From JBOHRN01 sp050732775 (GTDB taxonomy: Bacteria > Gemmatimonadota > Gemmatimonadetes > Longimicrobiales > Longimicrobiaceae): a stretch of DNA of 39,544 bases. Shown here piece by piece: positions 1 through 8,402 of the stretch. Position 1 is the first letter of the stretch; each line of letters starts with the position of its first letter. The notes beneath the pieces are model-generated. The model worked only from the letters and a program-made list of their open reading frames with translations, was not told where the DNA came from and made no database searches. The translations under genes and the position numbers were made by a program. The stretch is taken from positions 1-39,544 of the forward strand of contig JBOHRN010000045.1 in the NCBI GenBank assembly GCA_050732775.1. Direction: 5' to 3'.

Positions 1-22
1 GCGCGGGGCCACGGCCCCGCGC
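1..22. terminator. GC-rich hairpin, possible terminator of an upstream gene
   Basis: A perfect inverted repeat has 10-base arms (1-10 and 13-22), which in practice fold as a 9-bp stem with a 4-base loop. It is followed by a moderately T-rich stretch (cttctcgttgataacttt). It would suit the end of a gene lying left of the window, but there is no clean U-tract, so a terminator role is only a guess. Confidence 0.35.
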
Positions 23-47
23 CGCTTCTCGTTGATAACTTTGTACC

Positions 48-551
48 GTGAGCCCGGTAGTGAAAACTCTAGTCTGCTCCGCGGTGTCCGCTTTCGTGCT
101 AGCCGGATGCGCTAGCGAAGGAGGTGACGAGCTGCCGGGCTCTTACGCGACTTTGCACACCCTGGTCGAAGCCGTGCTGGACGAGCTAGCCGAAGGAGAC
201 ACCGCTGGCCTCGCCCGGTTGCGAGTCACCCGCGACGAGTATGAGGCCCTCCTCTGGGACGAGCTGCCCGAGAGCGAGGAGATCCCCTTCGCCTTCTCCT
301 GGGACCTAAATCAGGCCAATAGTCGCAAAGCCTTGAAGACGATCCTAGGGCGCTACGGGGGAGAGCGTTTCGTTTTGGTGAACATCAATTTTACCAAGCG
401 GACCGAACGCTATCAGACCTTTACCCTCTACCGTGGAGCTCGCTTGCGGGTGCGGCGCGGCCGAGGCAACGTGTTGGGCGAGCTCCCCATCCTCGACGTG
501 GTGTTGGAGCGGAAAGGGCGCTGGAAGCTGGTCAACTACGAGGAGCCGTGA
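48..551 (+). CDS. Hypothetical lipoprotein
   Basis: This is a protein of up to 167 residues that I do not recognise. The N-terminus is a clear lipoprotein signal peptide, with a short basic start, a hydrophobic stretch and the lipobox LAGC (Cys21 from the first GTG). After signal peptidase II cleavage it should be anchored to a membrane on the periplasmic side. The mature part is soluble and mixed charged/hydrophobic, with no motif I can name. The start is uncertain: the GTG at 48 gives MSPVVKTLV, while an in-frame GTG at 60 gives a more typical MKTLV start; neither has a good ribosome binding site. It lies 79 bases upstream of pstS on the same strand, but nothing in the sequence ties it to phosphate uptake. 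Confidence 0.75.
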   Translation: MSPVVKTLVCSAVSAFVLAGCASEGGDELPGSYATLHTLVEAVLDELAEGDTAGLARLRVTRDEYEALLWDELPESEEIPFAFSWDLNQANSRKALKTILGRYGGERFVLVNINFTKRTERYQTFTLYRGARLRVRRGRGNVLGELPILDVVLERKGRWKLVNYEEP

Positions 552-630
552 GCCGGCTTTACACCCGGCGGCTCCCGCGTTACTGTCTGGTGCCAGACGG
601 GGCGTCCCTCACAACTCAAACGGAACTTCC

Positions 631-1761
631 ATGAAGCTGATACGGATGACTCCGCCCCTGCTGGCGCTCTCGCTGGCGTCGGCAGGGTGCGACGGCCAGG
701 ACGGAACCCCCGGCGAAATGGCCGGCGCGGGCGGCCGGGTGACCTTGATCGGGGCGGGGGCTACCTTTCCGTATCCGCTTTACGCGCGCTGGTTTGATAG
801 CTACGCGCGGGAGCACGGAGTTCGCGTCAACTACCAATCGATTGGCTCGGGCGGGGGTATCCGCCAGATGCTCGAAGGCACCGTGGACTTTGGCGCCAGC
901 GACGCCCCGCTCAACCGGGAGGAGCGGGCGAGAGCGCCGGAGCTGCTACAGATTCCCACGGTGTTGGGCGCGGACGTCATTACCTACAACTTGGCCGGGG
1001 CGACCGCTCCCTTGCGGCTCACGGGCGGGGTGATCGCCGCCATCTTCCTGGGCGAGATCACGCGCTGGGACGACCCCCGGCTGCGGGAGTTGAACCCGCG
1101 GATGAACCTCCCAGACCGGGCCATCATCCCAGTTCACCGCTCGGATGGGAGCGGCACTACCTACATTTTCACCGATTACCTCGCGAGCGTGAGCCCGGAT
1201 TGGCGGGAGCGGGTGGGGCGGGGCAAGTCGGTGGGCTGGCCCACCGGACTGGGAGGCCGCGGCAACGAAGGGGTCACCGGCCAGATCAAGCAGACCCCCG
1301 GTGCCATCGGGTACGTGGAGCAGATTTACGCCGTACAGAACGAGCTGCCCATGGCTCACGTCCAGAACCGCTCGGGGAGCTTTATCGAGCCATCCCTGGA
1401 GGCCACCAGCGCGGCTGCGGCCGGGATCGGAGAGCGCGTGGAGGGCGGTGACTACGGCGTTTCGATAGTCGATCCGGAGGGGACCGACGCCTACCCCATC
1501 GCCTCTTTGACTTACCTCCTGGTTGACTCCCAGATGGAAGATTGCACCACGGCTAGGGCTTTGGCTGCGGTAATCGAGTGGGCCCTTACCGAGGGTGACG
1601 AGCAGGCGCTGGAACTCCGCTACGGCCCCCTCCCCGGTGACCTGGAGCAGCGGGTACTGAACACCATGAGGAGTGAGTTGACCTGCGGGCCGAACCGTGA
1701 ACCGGTGATGGAGCCAGGCGCGGCCGCGGGTGCGGGAAAAGACGCCGGCACCGGTTACTGA
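631..1761 (+). CDS. pstS: Phosphate ABC transporter substrate-binding protein PstS
   Basis: This is the periplasmic high-affinity phosphate-binding component of the Pst ABC transporter, 376 residues long. The signal peptide ends at an SAG-Cys20 lipobox, so it is probably a lipoprotein. The mature protein opens with the family pattern GAGATFPYPLY and then has SIGSGGGI and DFGASDAPL, which line the phosphate site. HRSDGSGTTYIFTDYL and the downstream GAIGYVEQ block are also typical of PstS. The C-terminal 20 residues are Gly/Ala-rich and likely disordered. I chose the ATG at 631 because the signal peptide begins there; the same frame is open further upstream but overlaps the preceding gene. It is the first gene of pstSCAB-phoU. 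I see no convincing Pho box in the 79-base gap in front of it. Confidence 0.95.
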   Translation: MKLIRMTPPLLALSLASAGCDGQDGTPGEMAGAGGRVTLIGAGATFPYPLYARWFDSYAREHGVRVNYQSIGSGGGIRQMLEGTVDFGASDAPLNREERARAPELLQIPTVLGADVITYNLAGATAPLRLTGGVIAAIFLGEITRWDDPRLRELNPRMNLPDRAIIPVHRSDGSGTTYIFTDYLASVSPDWRERVGRGKSVGWPTGLGGRGNEGVTGQIKQTPGAIGYVEQIYAVQNELPMAHVQNRSGSFIEPSLEATSAAAAGIGERVEGGDYGVSIVDPEGTDAYPIASLTYLLVDSQMEDCTTARALAAVIEWALTEGDEQALELRYGPLPGDLEQRVLNTMRSELTCGPNREPVMEPGAAAGAGKDAGTGY

Positions 1762-1767
1762 GATCGA

Positions 1768-2772
1768 GTGCAGCCGACACCCGAGCAGGCCGGCGTCCTC
1801 TCGCCGCCCGGCTGGCGGGGGCTCCTGGACCGGCTGACCCCGGCCTGGACCAGCGGCAACCCGTCAGACCGGGTGTACGCCCTGGTGCTGCTCCTCCTGG
1901 GGCTATCGATTCCAGCCCTTTTTCTCTTTATCGTCCTGCGCATCGGGAGCGCCGCCCTCCCCTCCCTGGAGGCGTTCGGTTGGGGCTTCGTAGCCAGCTC
2001 GGAGTGGAACCCGGTGCGGAATGACTTCGGGGCCCTGCCCTTCATTTACGGTACTCTGGTCTCCTCGTTTCTCGCCCTTTTGATCGCCGTGCCCCTGTCG
2101 GTGGGGCTCGCCGTGTTTATCACCGAACTGGCGCCCGGCTGGCTGGCCCGGCCGGTCGTCTTTGCCACCGAGCTACTCGCCGCCATACCCAGCGTGGTAT
2201 ACGGACTGTGGGGCATCTTCGTGCTGGTGCCTTGGCTGCGGGAGAGCGTACAGCTCCCGCTGGCCGAACGGATGGGTGACACCGTGCCGCTCTTCGAGGG
2301 TCCCGCTTACGGGGTGAGCATGCTGGCGGGCGGCACGATCCTGGCTATCATGATCATCCCCTTTGTCTCGGCGGTCTCGCGCGAGGTGCTGGCCGTCGTG
2401 CCCAGGGACCAGCGCGAGGCCGCGCTGGCGCTGGGCGCCACCCGTTGGGAGATGACCTGGCAGGTGGCCCTTCCGTACGCCCTGCCCGGTATCGTGGGCG
2501 GAGCCATCCTCGGCTTGGGCCGGGCCCTGGGAGAGACCATGGCCATTACCATGGTGATAGGTAACCGGCCCGACATCTCAGCTTCCCTCTTTCACCCCGG
2601 TTATACCATGGCCAGCGTGCTGGCCAACGAGTTCGCCGAGGCCACCGGCGAAGTATACCTGGCCGCCCTCATGGAGATCGGGCTCATCCTCTTCGGCATC
2701 ACCATCGTGGTGAACGTGCTGGCCCGGTTGCTGCTCTGGCGGGTAACCCGCAAACGGGCGGGAGCGTCGTGA
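1768..2772 (+). CDS. pstC: Phosphate ABC transporter permease PstC
   Basis: This is one of the two inner-membrane permeases of the phosphate importer, 334 residues. After about 30 cytoplasmic residues there is a first membrane helix (roughly residues 32-56), followed by the block GALPFIYGTLVSSFLALLIA that opens the BPD transporter domain. The coupling loop EAALALGATRWEMTWQVALP, which contacts the ATPase, is well conserved, as is GRALGETMAITMVIGN. The start is GTG, six bases after the pstS stop. Its own stop overlaps the start of pstA by four bases (GTGA), which implies translational coupling. The length is normal for the family. Confidence 0.95.
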   Translation: MQPTPEQAGVLSPPGWRGLLDRLTPAWTSGNPSDRVYALVLLLLGLSIPALFLFIVLRIGSAALPSLEAFGWGFVASSEWNPVRNDFGALPFIYGTLVSSFLALLIAVPLSVGLAVFITELAPGWLARPVVFATELLAAIPSVVYGLWGIFVLVPWLRESVQLPLAERMGDTVPLFEGPAYGVSMLAGGTILAIMIIPFVSAVSREVLAVVPRDQREAALALGATRWEMTWQVALPYALPGIVGGAILGLGRALGETMAITMVIGNRPDISASLFHPGYTMASVLANEFAEATGEVYLAALMEIGLILFGITIVVNVLARLLLWRVTRKRAGAS

Positions 2773-3617
2773 GGGCGTGGCGTGAGCGCCGCCGTCGGCT
2801 GGTGAACGCTCTCATGCTCGCGCTCACCGGGGTTGCGGCCGCGGTTACGGTGGTGCCCCTGGTGCTCATCTTCTTCCACCTGCTGCGGGCCGGGGCATCG
2901 GCCGTGAACGTGGACTTTTTCACCCAGCTGCCCGCGCCGGTGGGAACTCCGGGCGGGGGAATGGCCAACGCCATCCTCGGTACATTTCTGATGGTGGGGC
3001 TGGCCGGATTGATCGGGTTGCCGGTCGCCATCGGGGCAGGGGTGTACTTGGCCGAAGCCGGGGAGAGCCGCATCGCCACCGCGGTTCGCTTCGTGGCCGA
3101 CGTGATGAACGGCATCCCTTCTATCGTGGTGGGCATCTTCGTGTGGGCGTGGGTCGTGCTGGCCATGGAGGGGTTCTCTACTCTGGCCGGGAGCGTGGCG
3201 CTGGCGGTCATGCTCATCCCCATGGTGACCCGCACCACCGAGGAGGTGGTGCGGCTGGTGCCCCGCGAGCTCCGCGACGGCGGGCTGGCCCTCGGCTTTA
3301 CCCGCTGGCGGGCCACCTTGGGGATCGTGCTCCCGGCGGCCAGGAGCGGCATCCTCACCGGAATTCTGGTAGCCCTTGCGAGGATCGCTGGGGAGACCGC
3401 ACCTTTGCTCTTCACGGCGTTTGGGAACCCGTACTGGGAGTGGCGGCTGGACGAGCCGGTCTCGGCGCTCCCTCTGTTGATCTATCAGTACGCGATCTCC
3501 CCGTACGACGACTGGCACCGGCAGGCGTGGGCCGCGTCGCTGGTCCTGATCGGGCTGGTGTTGCTGGTGAGCGTGACCGCCCGCTTCGTCGTCAAGAGCC
3601 CTTTTCAGCAGAGTTGA
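2769..3617 (+). CDS. pstA: Phosphate ABC transporter permease PstA
   Basis: This is the second permease subunit, 282 residues, which pairs with PstC to form the channel. A helix near residues 12-38 precedes the transporter domain starting around GGGMANAILGTFLMVGLAGLI. The ATPase-coupling loop reads GLALGFTRWRATLGIVLP, and the family-typical block RIAGETAPLLFTAFGN follows. The GTG start lies within the pstC stop (four-base overlap), and pstB begins one base after its stop. These positions show a tightly packed operon. Confidence 0.95.
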   Translation: MRAWRERRRRLVNALMLALTGVAAAVTVVPLVLIFFHLLRAGASAVNVDFFTQLPAPVGTPGGGMANAILGTFLMVGLAGLIGLPVAIGAGVYLAEAGESRIATAVRFVADVMNGIPSIVVGIFVWAWVVLAMEGFSTLAGSVALAVMLIPMVTRTTEEVVRLVPRELRDGGLALGFTRWRATLGIVLPAARSGILTGILVALARIAGETAPLLFTAFGNPYWEWRLDEPVSALPLLIYQYAISPYDDWHRQAWAASLVLIGLVLLVSVTARFVVKSPFQQS

Positions 3618-3618
3618 C

Positions 3619-4479
3619 ATGCCGGACCGCCTGACCAAGGAGCCATCCACCCCTCCCATTCCCGCTTCCGGCCACGCGGGAGAAGCCAGAGCATCCCCAG
3701 TTCCGGCGCCCGACAGGGAGCCGCCGGTGGTGGTCCACGCCCGCGAATTTTCGTTCTGGTACGGCTCTACCCACGCCCTCGACCGCGTTACCTTGGAGAT
3801 CCCCGAACGCCGGGTCACCGCCCTGATCGGGCCGTCCGGGTGCGGCAAGTCAACCTTTCTGCGCGCCGTCAACCGGATGAACGAGCTGATCCCGGGTACC
3901 CGCCACGAGGGCGACATCGAGCTGCGCGGCGAATCCTTGTACCGGAACGGACAGGACGTGGTGGAGCTGCGCCGGCGCATCGGCATGGTTTTCCAGAAGT
4001 CCAACCCGTTTCCCAAATCGATCTACGACAACGTGGCTTACGGTGTGCGGGTAAACGGTCTGGTGAAGGGCAGGGCGGAGTTGGACGAGGTGGTGGAGCG
4101 CTCCCTGCAGAGAGCCGCCCTCTGGGACGAGGTCAAGGACCGGCTGCCGAGGAGCGCCCTCGGGCTTTCCGGCGGGCAGCAGCAGCGGCTGTGCATCGCC
4201 CGGGCCCTGGCGGTGCGGCCCGAGGTTCTGCTCATGGACGAACCGGCCAGCGCCCTGGACCCACTCGCCACCCAGAAGATCGAGGAACTCATCTACGAGC
4301 TAAAGGAGGAGTTCACCATAGTGATAGTGACCCACAATATGCAGCAGGCGGCACGGGTATCTGACCGCACCGCCTTCTTTTACTTGGGTAAGCTGGTGGA
4401 GGTGGGAGCCACCCAGATAATCTTCACCAACCCGCGCCAGGAGCAGACCGAGGCGTACATTACCGGCAGGTTCGGATGA
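3619..4479 (+). CDS. pstB: Phosphate ABC transporter ATP-binding protein PstB
   Basis: This is the cytoplasmic ATPase that powers phosphate import, 286 residues. The Walker A motif is GPSGCGKST (71-79), the ABC signature is LSGGQQQRLCIARAL, and Walker B is LLMDEPASALDP. The stretch RHEGDIELRGESLY and the block MVFQKSNPFPKSIYDNVAYG are specific to PstB. The first 37 or so residues are a Pro/Ala-rich extension not usual for PstB (about 250-260 residues). The ABC domain itself starts near VVVHAREFSFWYG, so either the tail is real and disordered or the true start is further in. The stop overlaps the phoU start by four bases (ATGA). Confidence 0.95.
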   Translation: MPDRLTKEPSTPPIPASGHAGEARASPVPAPDREPPVVVHAREFSFWYGSTHALDRVTLEIPERRVTALIGPSGCGKSTFLRAVNRMNELIPGTRHEGDIELRGESLYRNGQDVVELRRRIGMVFQKSNPFPKSIYDNVAYGVRVNGLVKGRAELDEVVERSLQRAALWDEVKDRLPRSALGLSGGQQQRLCIARALAVRPEVLLMDEPASALDPLATQKIEELIYELKEEFTIVIVTHNMQQAARVSDRTAFFYLGKLVEVGATQIIFTNPRQEQTEAYITGRFG

Positions 4480-5168
4480 ACATGCCCGCTAGCGGCACCC
4501 GCCACTTTCACGAAGAGCTGGTCCGGCTCCGCTACCGGCTGCTGGAGATGTCGGCACAGGCCGAGGAGTTGGTCGAGAACGCGGTGGCCGCGCTGCTGGA
4601 ACGGGACGAGGAGAAGGCCGCGGCCGTGGTGCGCGCCGACCGGGAGGTTGACGCCCTGGAGATCGAGATCGACGACGAGTGCGTCCACCTGCTCGCCCTC
4701 CAGCAGCCCATGGCGCGGGACCTCCGCTTCATCACCATGGTGATGAAGATCTCCAACGACTTGGAGCGGGTGGGCGATCACGCCGTCAACATCGCCGAAG
4801 CCGTGCCCCACCTGCTCAAGAACATCCGCTTCGGTAATCTGCCCGAGATCGGGGAGATGGCGGTGCTCGCCCGCTCCATGCTCGCCGACTCGCTGGATCA
4901 CTTCGTGAGGAGCGACGCCGACGGCGCTCGCGACGTGTGCCGGCGCGACGATCGGGTGGATGCCCTGCACGAGTCCCTTTTCCGGGCCCTCCTCACCCAC
5001 ATGATGGAAGACCCGCGCAGGATCGGTCCGGCCATCTCCCTGCTCCTGGTGAGCAAGAACCTGGAGCGCATCGCCGACTTGGCCACCAACATTTCGGAGG
5101 ACGTGGTTTTTCTGGTGGAGGGGCGTAGTATCAAGCACGGCGCCGAGATACCCAGCGAGGCCAGCTAG
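4476..5168 (+). CDS. phoU: Phosphate transport regulator PhoU
   Basis: This is a 230-residue all-helical regulator that in known systems links PstSCAB to the phosphate-sensing histidine kinase and restrains uptake. Two copies of the PhoU metal-binding motif are visible: NDLERVGDHAVNIAEAV in the first half and KNLERIADLATNISEDV in the second, as expected for the two three-helix bundles. The start at 4476 overlaps the pstB stop; a second ATG two codons later is possible. It ends the operon and is followed within 15 bases by a strong hairpin. No phoR/phoB pair is present in this window. Confidence 0.95.
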   Translation: MNMPASGTRHFHEELVRLRYRLLEMSAQAEELVENAVAALLERDEEKAAAVVRADREVDALEIEIDDECVHLLALQQPMARDLRFITMVMKISNDLERVGDHAVNIAEAVPHLLKNIRFGNLPEIGEMAVLARSMLADSLDHFVRSDADGARDVCRRDDRVDALHESLFRALLTHMMEDPRRIGPAISLLLVSKNLERIADLATNISEDVVFLVEGRSIKHGAEIPSEAS

Positions 5169-5183
5169 GCCGCCCGCTCAACT

Positions 5184-5223
5184 CCGCAATCGCCACCCGG
5201 TGGGGGTGGGGTGGCGATTGCGG
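5184..5223 (+). terminator. Hairpin terminator after phoU
   Basis: A perfect 14-bp inverted repeat (5184-5197 with 5210-5223, arm ccgcaatcgccacc) encloses a 12-base loop. It starts 15 bases after the phoU stop and marks the end of the pst operon. The following bases (ctctgtcacg) are not a strong T-tract, so it may also act as an RNA-stabilising 3' end. An in-frame GTG at 5211 that would extend the next gene falls inside the right arm, which argues against that start. Confidence 0.7.
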
Positions 5224-5282
5224 CTCTGTCACGAGTTGGCTACACTTCCGGCGGCGGCCTGCACCCCCCGGCCCGCGTTTCC

Positions 5283-6212
5283 ATGGACTGCCCGGAAGAC
5301 CGCGAAACCTCTTTGCCTCGCTCTCGCGGAGGCGGCGCTCCGGCGCCCCTCCCCTCCACCCCGGTGCGCCAGCGTACTTCGGACCCGGTGGAGCTCCTCT
5401 TGGAGGAAGTCCGCGACGAGCCCGGCCCGGAGCAGCTACGTTACGGTTACGACCTGCGGGGAAGGGTGGCAGTGGTTACGGGCGGCGCCACCGGCATCGG
5501 CCGCGCCATCTGTCTCGAGCTGGCCCGGCGCGGCGCTCACATCGGCTTCAACTACCTGGCCCAGGACGAAGTAGACGGAATCCGCGAGGAGGCCGAACGG
5601 ACTGCCAACGAGATCGCACAGCTCGAGGTGCGGGTTTACAGCGACGAGTGTGACGTGCGCGACCCCGGGCGGGTGGAGGCCTTCTTTGGCGAGGTGCGTG
5701 AGGCGCTCGGCGAGATTTACATCCTGGTCAACAACGCCGGGGTGGCCCGCGACCGGGCGCTGTGGAAGCTGAGCGACGAGCAGTGGAGAGTGGTGCTGGA
5801 CACCAACCTCAGCGGTGCTTTCCACACCATCCGGGCACTGGCCCCGCATCTGCGCAAGCAGGGCGAGGGCAAGATCGTCAACGTTGCCTCCATCCACGGC
5901 ATCCGCAGTGAGTTTGGGCTGGCCAACTATAGCGCCTCCAAGGCCGGTTTACTGGGGCTGACCCGCTCCGCTGCCCTGGAGTTGGGTCCCAGCAACGTGA
6001 ACGTAAACGCCGTGGCCCCCGGCTACATCCGAACCACCCGGCTCACCAGCGGGGTGCCAGCCGAGATCCTGGACCGCGCCCGCGAACAAGCCGTGCTCGG
6101 TCGGTTGGGCGACCCCCAGGACGTGGCGCGGGTGGTGGTTTTCCTCTGCTCGGAGCACGCTAGGCACATTACCGGCGTGGTAGTCCCCGTGGACGGGGGG
6201 CACTTGCTGTAG
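5283..6212 (+). CDS. SDR-family oxidoreductase (FabG/PhaB-like)
   Basis: This is a classical short-chain dehydrogenase/reductase. The cofactor motif is TGGATGIG, NNAG follows, then the catalytic Ser in VASIHGI and the Tyr-x3-Lys pair in YSASKAG. VNAVAPGYIRT and the closing VVPVDGG are typical of 3-oxoacyl-ACP or acetoacetyl-CoA reductases, so an NAD(P)H-dependent ketoacyl reduction is likely but the substrate cannot be told. Family members are about 245 residues; here some 60 residues precede the Rossmann fold. I take the ATG at 5283 (309 residues), but GTG codons at 5364 and 5388 would give more normal lengths. It stands alone behind the pst terminator. Confidence 0.85.
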   Translation: MDCPEDRETSLPRSRGGGAPAPLPSTPVRQRTSDPVELLLEEVRDEPGPEQLRYGYDLRGRVAVVTGGATGIGRAICLELARRGAHIGFNYLAQDEVDGIREEAERTANEIAQLEVRVYSDECDVRDPGRVEAFFGEVREALGEIYILVNNAGVARDRALWKLSDEQWRVVLDTNLSGAFHTIRALAPHLRKQGEGKIVNVASIHGIRSEFGLANYSASKAGLLGLTRSAALELGPSNVNVNAVAPGYIRTTRLTSGVPAEILDRAREQAVLGRLGDPQDVARVVVFLCSEHARHITGVVVPVDGGHLL

Positions 6213-6295
6213 GTTGCTAGCCGGGCACCCCGCAGATACCTTCCGCGCCGCGGGTCGTCGCAGCGACTCCTACTTCACCTACCCGTTCTAATACT

Positions 6296-6790
6296 ATGCG
6301 CGTGTTGCGCGCCACTCTGCCCTTCCTGGCCCTACTCTCGCCCGCGTGCGGTAACGGTGATGGCCCCTTCCGGCTTCCCCCCGCCGATTCGGCGGCAGCC
6401 CTTTACGAGGACGGCGCTCAAGCAGAGGCGCGCGGCAACTTGCTCGAGGTCTCGGTCCCGTTTGGAGAAGAGTACCGGCGGGGGGGCTCACTTTGGGCCA
6501 GGAGCGGGCCATACTTCTACCTCTTCTCCGAGCCGACCGAGAAGCTGATGGCTGCGTACCCCCAGCTGGCCGCCGTCCGGGTGGTCATGCACACCCCCGG
6601 TGGCGAGGAGGTGGCGCGGGCCACGCTGGCGCGCGCGGCCATCACCGAGTTCGACTGGCGCCGGGCTCGCAACCTGGCCGCCGTGGCCCAACTCCGGGGC
6701 ACCGAGGAGCCGGGCCGCCTGGCCGAACTGGTGCGTTGGGGCGAAGCCCACACGGAGTACCGCTACAACCCCGGCTTCGTCCCCCGCTGA
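6296..6790 (+). CDS. Hypothetical lipoprotein
   Basis: This is a 164-residue protein I do not recognise. The N-terminus is basic, then hydrophobic, and ends in SPAC (Cys18) followed by GNGDG, which fits a lipoprotein signal. The mature part is predicted soluble and contains a run of aromatic residues (GPYFYLFSEP) and an RVVMHTPGGEEVARATL segment. Its TGA stop shares one base with the ATG of the isocitrate dehydrogenase gene (TGATG), so the two are translated together. I see no functional link between them. No clear Shine-Dalgarno precedes the ATG. Confidence 0.75.
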   Translation: MRVLRATLPFLALLSPACGNGDGPFRLPPADSAAALYEDGAQAEARGNLLEVSVPFGEEYRRGGSLWARSGPYFYLFSEPTEKLMAAYPQLAAVRVVMHTPGGEEVARATLARAAITEFDWRRARNLAAVAQLRGTEEPGRLAELVRWGEAHTEYRYNPGFVPR

Positions 6791-7809
6791 TGACCTCGCC
6801 AGCAACGGTTACGCTCATCGCCGGAGACGGAATCGGGCCCGAGATCACGGCCGCGGCCGTGCGGGTGATCCAACGCGCGGGCGCGCTCATCGAGTGGGAC
6901 CGCCGGCTGGCCGGGGTGGCGGCGGTGGAAGAGAAGCTGCCTCCCCTCCCGCCCGAGACCACCGCCTCTATCCGCCGTAACCGGGTGGCCCTCAAGGGGC
7001 CGCTCACCACGCCGGTGGGCACGGGTTTCCGCTCCATCAACGTGGCGCTGCGCAAAGAGTTTGATTTGTACGCCAACGTGCGGCCGGTGCGTACTCTACT
7101 GCCGGACGGGCGCTATCTGGGGATCGACCTGGTGCTGATCCGCGAAAATACCGAGGGGCTGTACAGCGGGGTGGAGCACTACGTGGGTATCGGCGACGAC
7201 CCCAGGGCCGCCGCCGAATCGGTGATGATCGTCACCCGTTTCGGCGCGGAGCGGATCGTGCGGTACGCTTTCGAATACGCGGTGGCGCACGGCCGCAAAA
7301 AGGTCACCCTCGCGCACAAGGCCAACATTCTCAAGTGTACCCAAGGGCTCTTTCTGGAAGTGGGGCGCGAGGTGGCCGGCGAGTACCGGGGGCGGATCGA
7401 GTTCGAAGACAAGATAGTCGACGCCACCGCGATGGCGCTGGTGATAAATCCCTACGACTTTGACGTGATCGTGACCGAGAACATGTTCGGAGACATCCTC
7501 TCGGACCAGATAGCTGGGTTGGTGGGGGGGATGGGTCTGGCGCCTGGCGCCAACATCGGCGTAGACGCCTCCATCTTCGAGGCGGTCCACGGCTCCGCGC
7601 CCGACATCGCCGGGAAGGGCGTCGCCAACCCCTCGGCTCTCATCCTGGCCTCGGCGGCCATGCTCGACCACCTGGAGATGCCCGCGCAGGCGGAAAAGAT
7701 CCGCGCTGCCCTGGCGGACACCATCCAAGAGAGGGACACCCTCACCCCGGACCTGGGCGGCGACGGAACCACCGAGAGCTTTACCGACGCCGTGATCGGG
7801 CGGCTATGA
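6790..7809 (+). CDS. icd: NAD-dependent isocitrate dehydrogenase
   Basis: This is a 339-residue member of the isocitrate/isopropylmalate dehydrogenase family that should oxidise isocitrate to 2-oxoglutarate in the TCA cycle. It begins with LIAGDGIGPEI. The substrate loop reads RSINVALRKEFDLYANVRP, with the serine and arginines that bind the gamma-carboxylate of isocitrate. RENTEGLYSGVEH and TENMFGDILSDQ supply the catalytic Tyr and metal-binding Asp residues. The cofactor loop HGSAPDIAGKGVANP has the Asp-Ile pair of NAD users rather than the Lys-Tyr of NADP enzymes. Homoisocitrate or isopropylmalate activity cannot be excluded, but the substrate loop favours isocitrate. Confidence 0.88.
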   Translation: MTSPATVTLIAGDGIGPEITAAAVRVIQRAGALIEWDRRLAGVAAVEEKLPPLPPETTASIRRNRVALKGPLTTPVGTGFRSINVALRKEFDLYANVRPVRTLLPDGRYLGIDLVLIRENTEGLYSGVEHYVGIGDDPRAAAESVMIVTRFGAERIVRYAFEYAVAHGRKKVTLAHKANILKCTQGLFLEVGREVAGEYRGRIEFEDKIVDATAMALVINPYDFDVIVTENMFGDILSDQIAGLVGGMGLAPGANIGVDASIFEAVHGSAPDIAGKGVANPSALILASAAMLDHLEMPAQAEKIRAALADTIQERDTLTPDLGGDGTTESFTDAVIGRL

Positions 7810-7815
7810 CACGGT

Positions 7816-8157
7816 ATGGTAAGAAAGCGGCCCAGCTTTAGGAATCTATCCGCCCCATGCCCCAACTGCGGGCGCGAGGTGGCCCCCGGCGATGCCGATG
7901 ACGCCCTCTGGTGCCCCGCTTGCCGGGCCGGGGTCATCCGGCGGGCCAGCGTGTGGGGAAGGGTGGTGGGGATTATGGTCGGGGGTGGCTTCGGGGCGTG
8001 GATCGTCTTCGGAGTTTCCCCCTCCCGCCGTTTCCTGATCGTATGGCTAGCCCTGGTGGCTGCGGCGTACTGGCTGAGCTTCAAGATCGGCCGGCGGGTG
8101 GCTTTTGAAGTGGTGCGCTCCAGGGGCGTGCCCCCCGAGACTAGGGGCGAGCCGTGA
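7816..8157 (+). CDS. Zinc-ribbon membrane protein, unknown function
   Basis: This is a 113-residue protein. An N-terminal zinc ribbon (CPNCG and CPAC, spaced about 17 residues) is followed by two hydrophobic segments, roughly residues 47-66 and 72-88, and a basic C-terminus. The ribbon is probably cytoplasmic. I recognise no specific family. It starts six bases after the isocitrate dehydrogenase stop, and its own stop overlaps the next start by four bases (GTGA), so it forms a coupled pair with the following small membrane protein. Confidence 0.75.
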   Translation: MVRKRPSFRNLSAPCPNCGREVAPGDADDALWCPACRAGVIRRASVWGRVVGIMVGGGFGAWIVFGVSPSRRFLIVWLALVAAAYWLSFKIGRRVAFEVVRSRGVPPETRGEP

Positions 8158-8372
8158 AGTGGCCGGCCTTTCCGGAGCACTGGCTCCACGTGGCGGCAAC
8201 CGTCCTGGGGGGGTTGGTGCTGGGCAGCGCCCTGGCGAGGAGTATCTTCGGGTTTACCGTCTCGGCTGTGTTCTGGAGCGTAGTGGGGGTAATCCTCCTG
8301 TGGTGGGGGATCTCGCGTTGGCGGCGGCGCAGAGGGGAGAACACTCCGGACGACCCCACGGTAGTGGAGTAA
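8154..8372 (+). CDS. Small two-helix membrane protein
   Basis: This is a 72-residue protein with two predicted membrane helices (about residues 11-31 and 36-52) and a short Arg-rich stretch, WRRRRGE, before an acidic tail. The GTG start overlaps the stop of the zinc-ribbon gene. No homologous family comes to mind. Its coupling to the zinc-ribbon membrane protein suggests that the two act together in the membrane; that is inference from arrangement only. Confidence 0.65.
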   Translation: MKWPAFPEHWLHVAATVLGGLVLGSALARSIFGFTVSAVFWSVVGVILLWWGISRWRRRRGENTPDDPTVVE

Positions 8373-8402
8373 GAGACCGATTTTCTAACACCGCAATCAC
8401 CA

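Noticed and set aside
552..630. Pho box or operator upstream of pstS
   Set aside because: There are small inverted repeats (gtctgg/ccagac at 585-598; gccgg/ccggc near 552-568), but no CTGTCAT-type direct repeats, so I do not call a PhoB site.
2601..4016. A long open frame on the minus strand across pstC, pstA and pstB (about 470 codons)
   Set aside because: It is antisense to three clearly recognisable transporter genes; its translation is rich in Arg/His/Pro/Gly with no domain. It is a by-product of high GC content.
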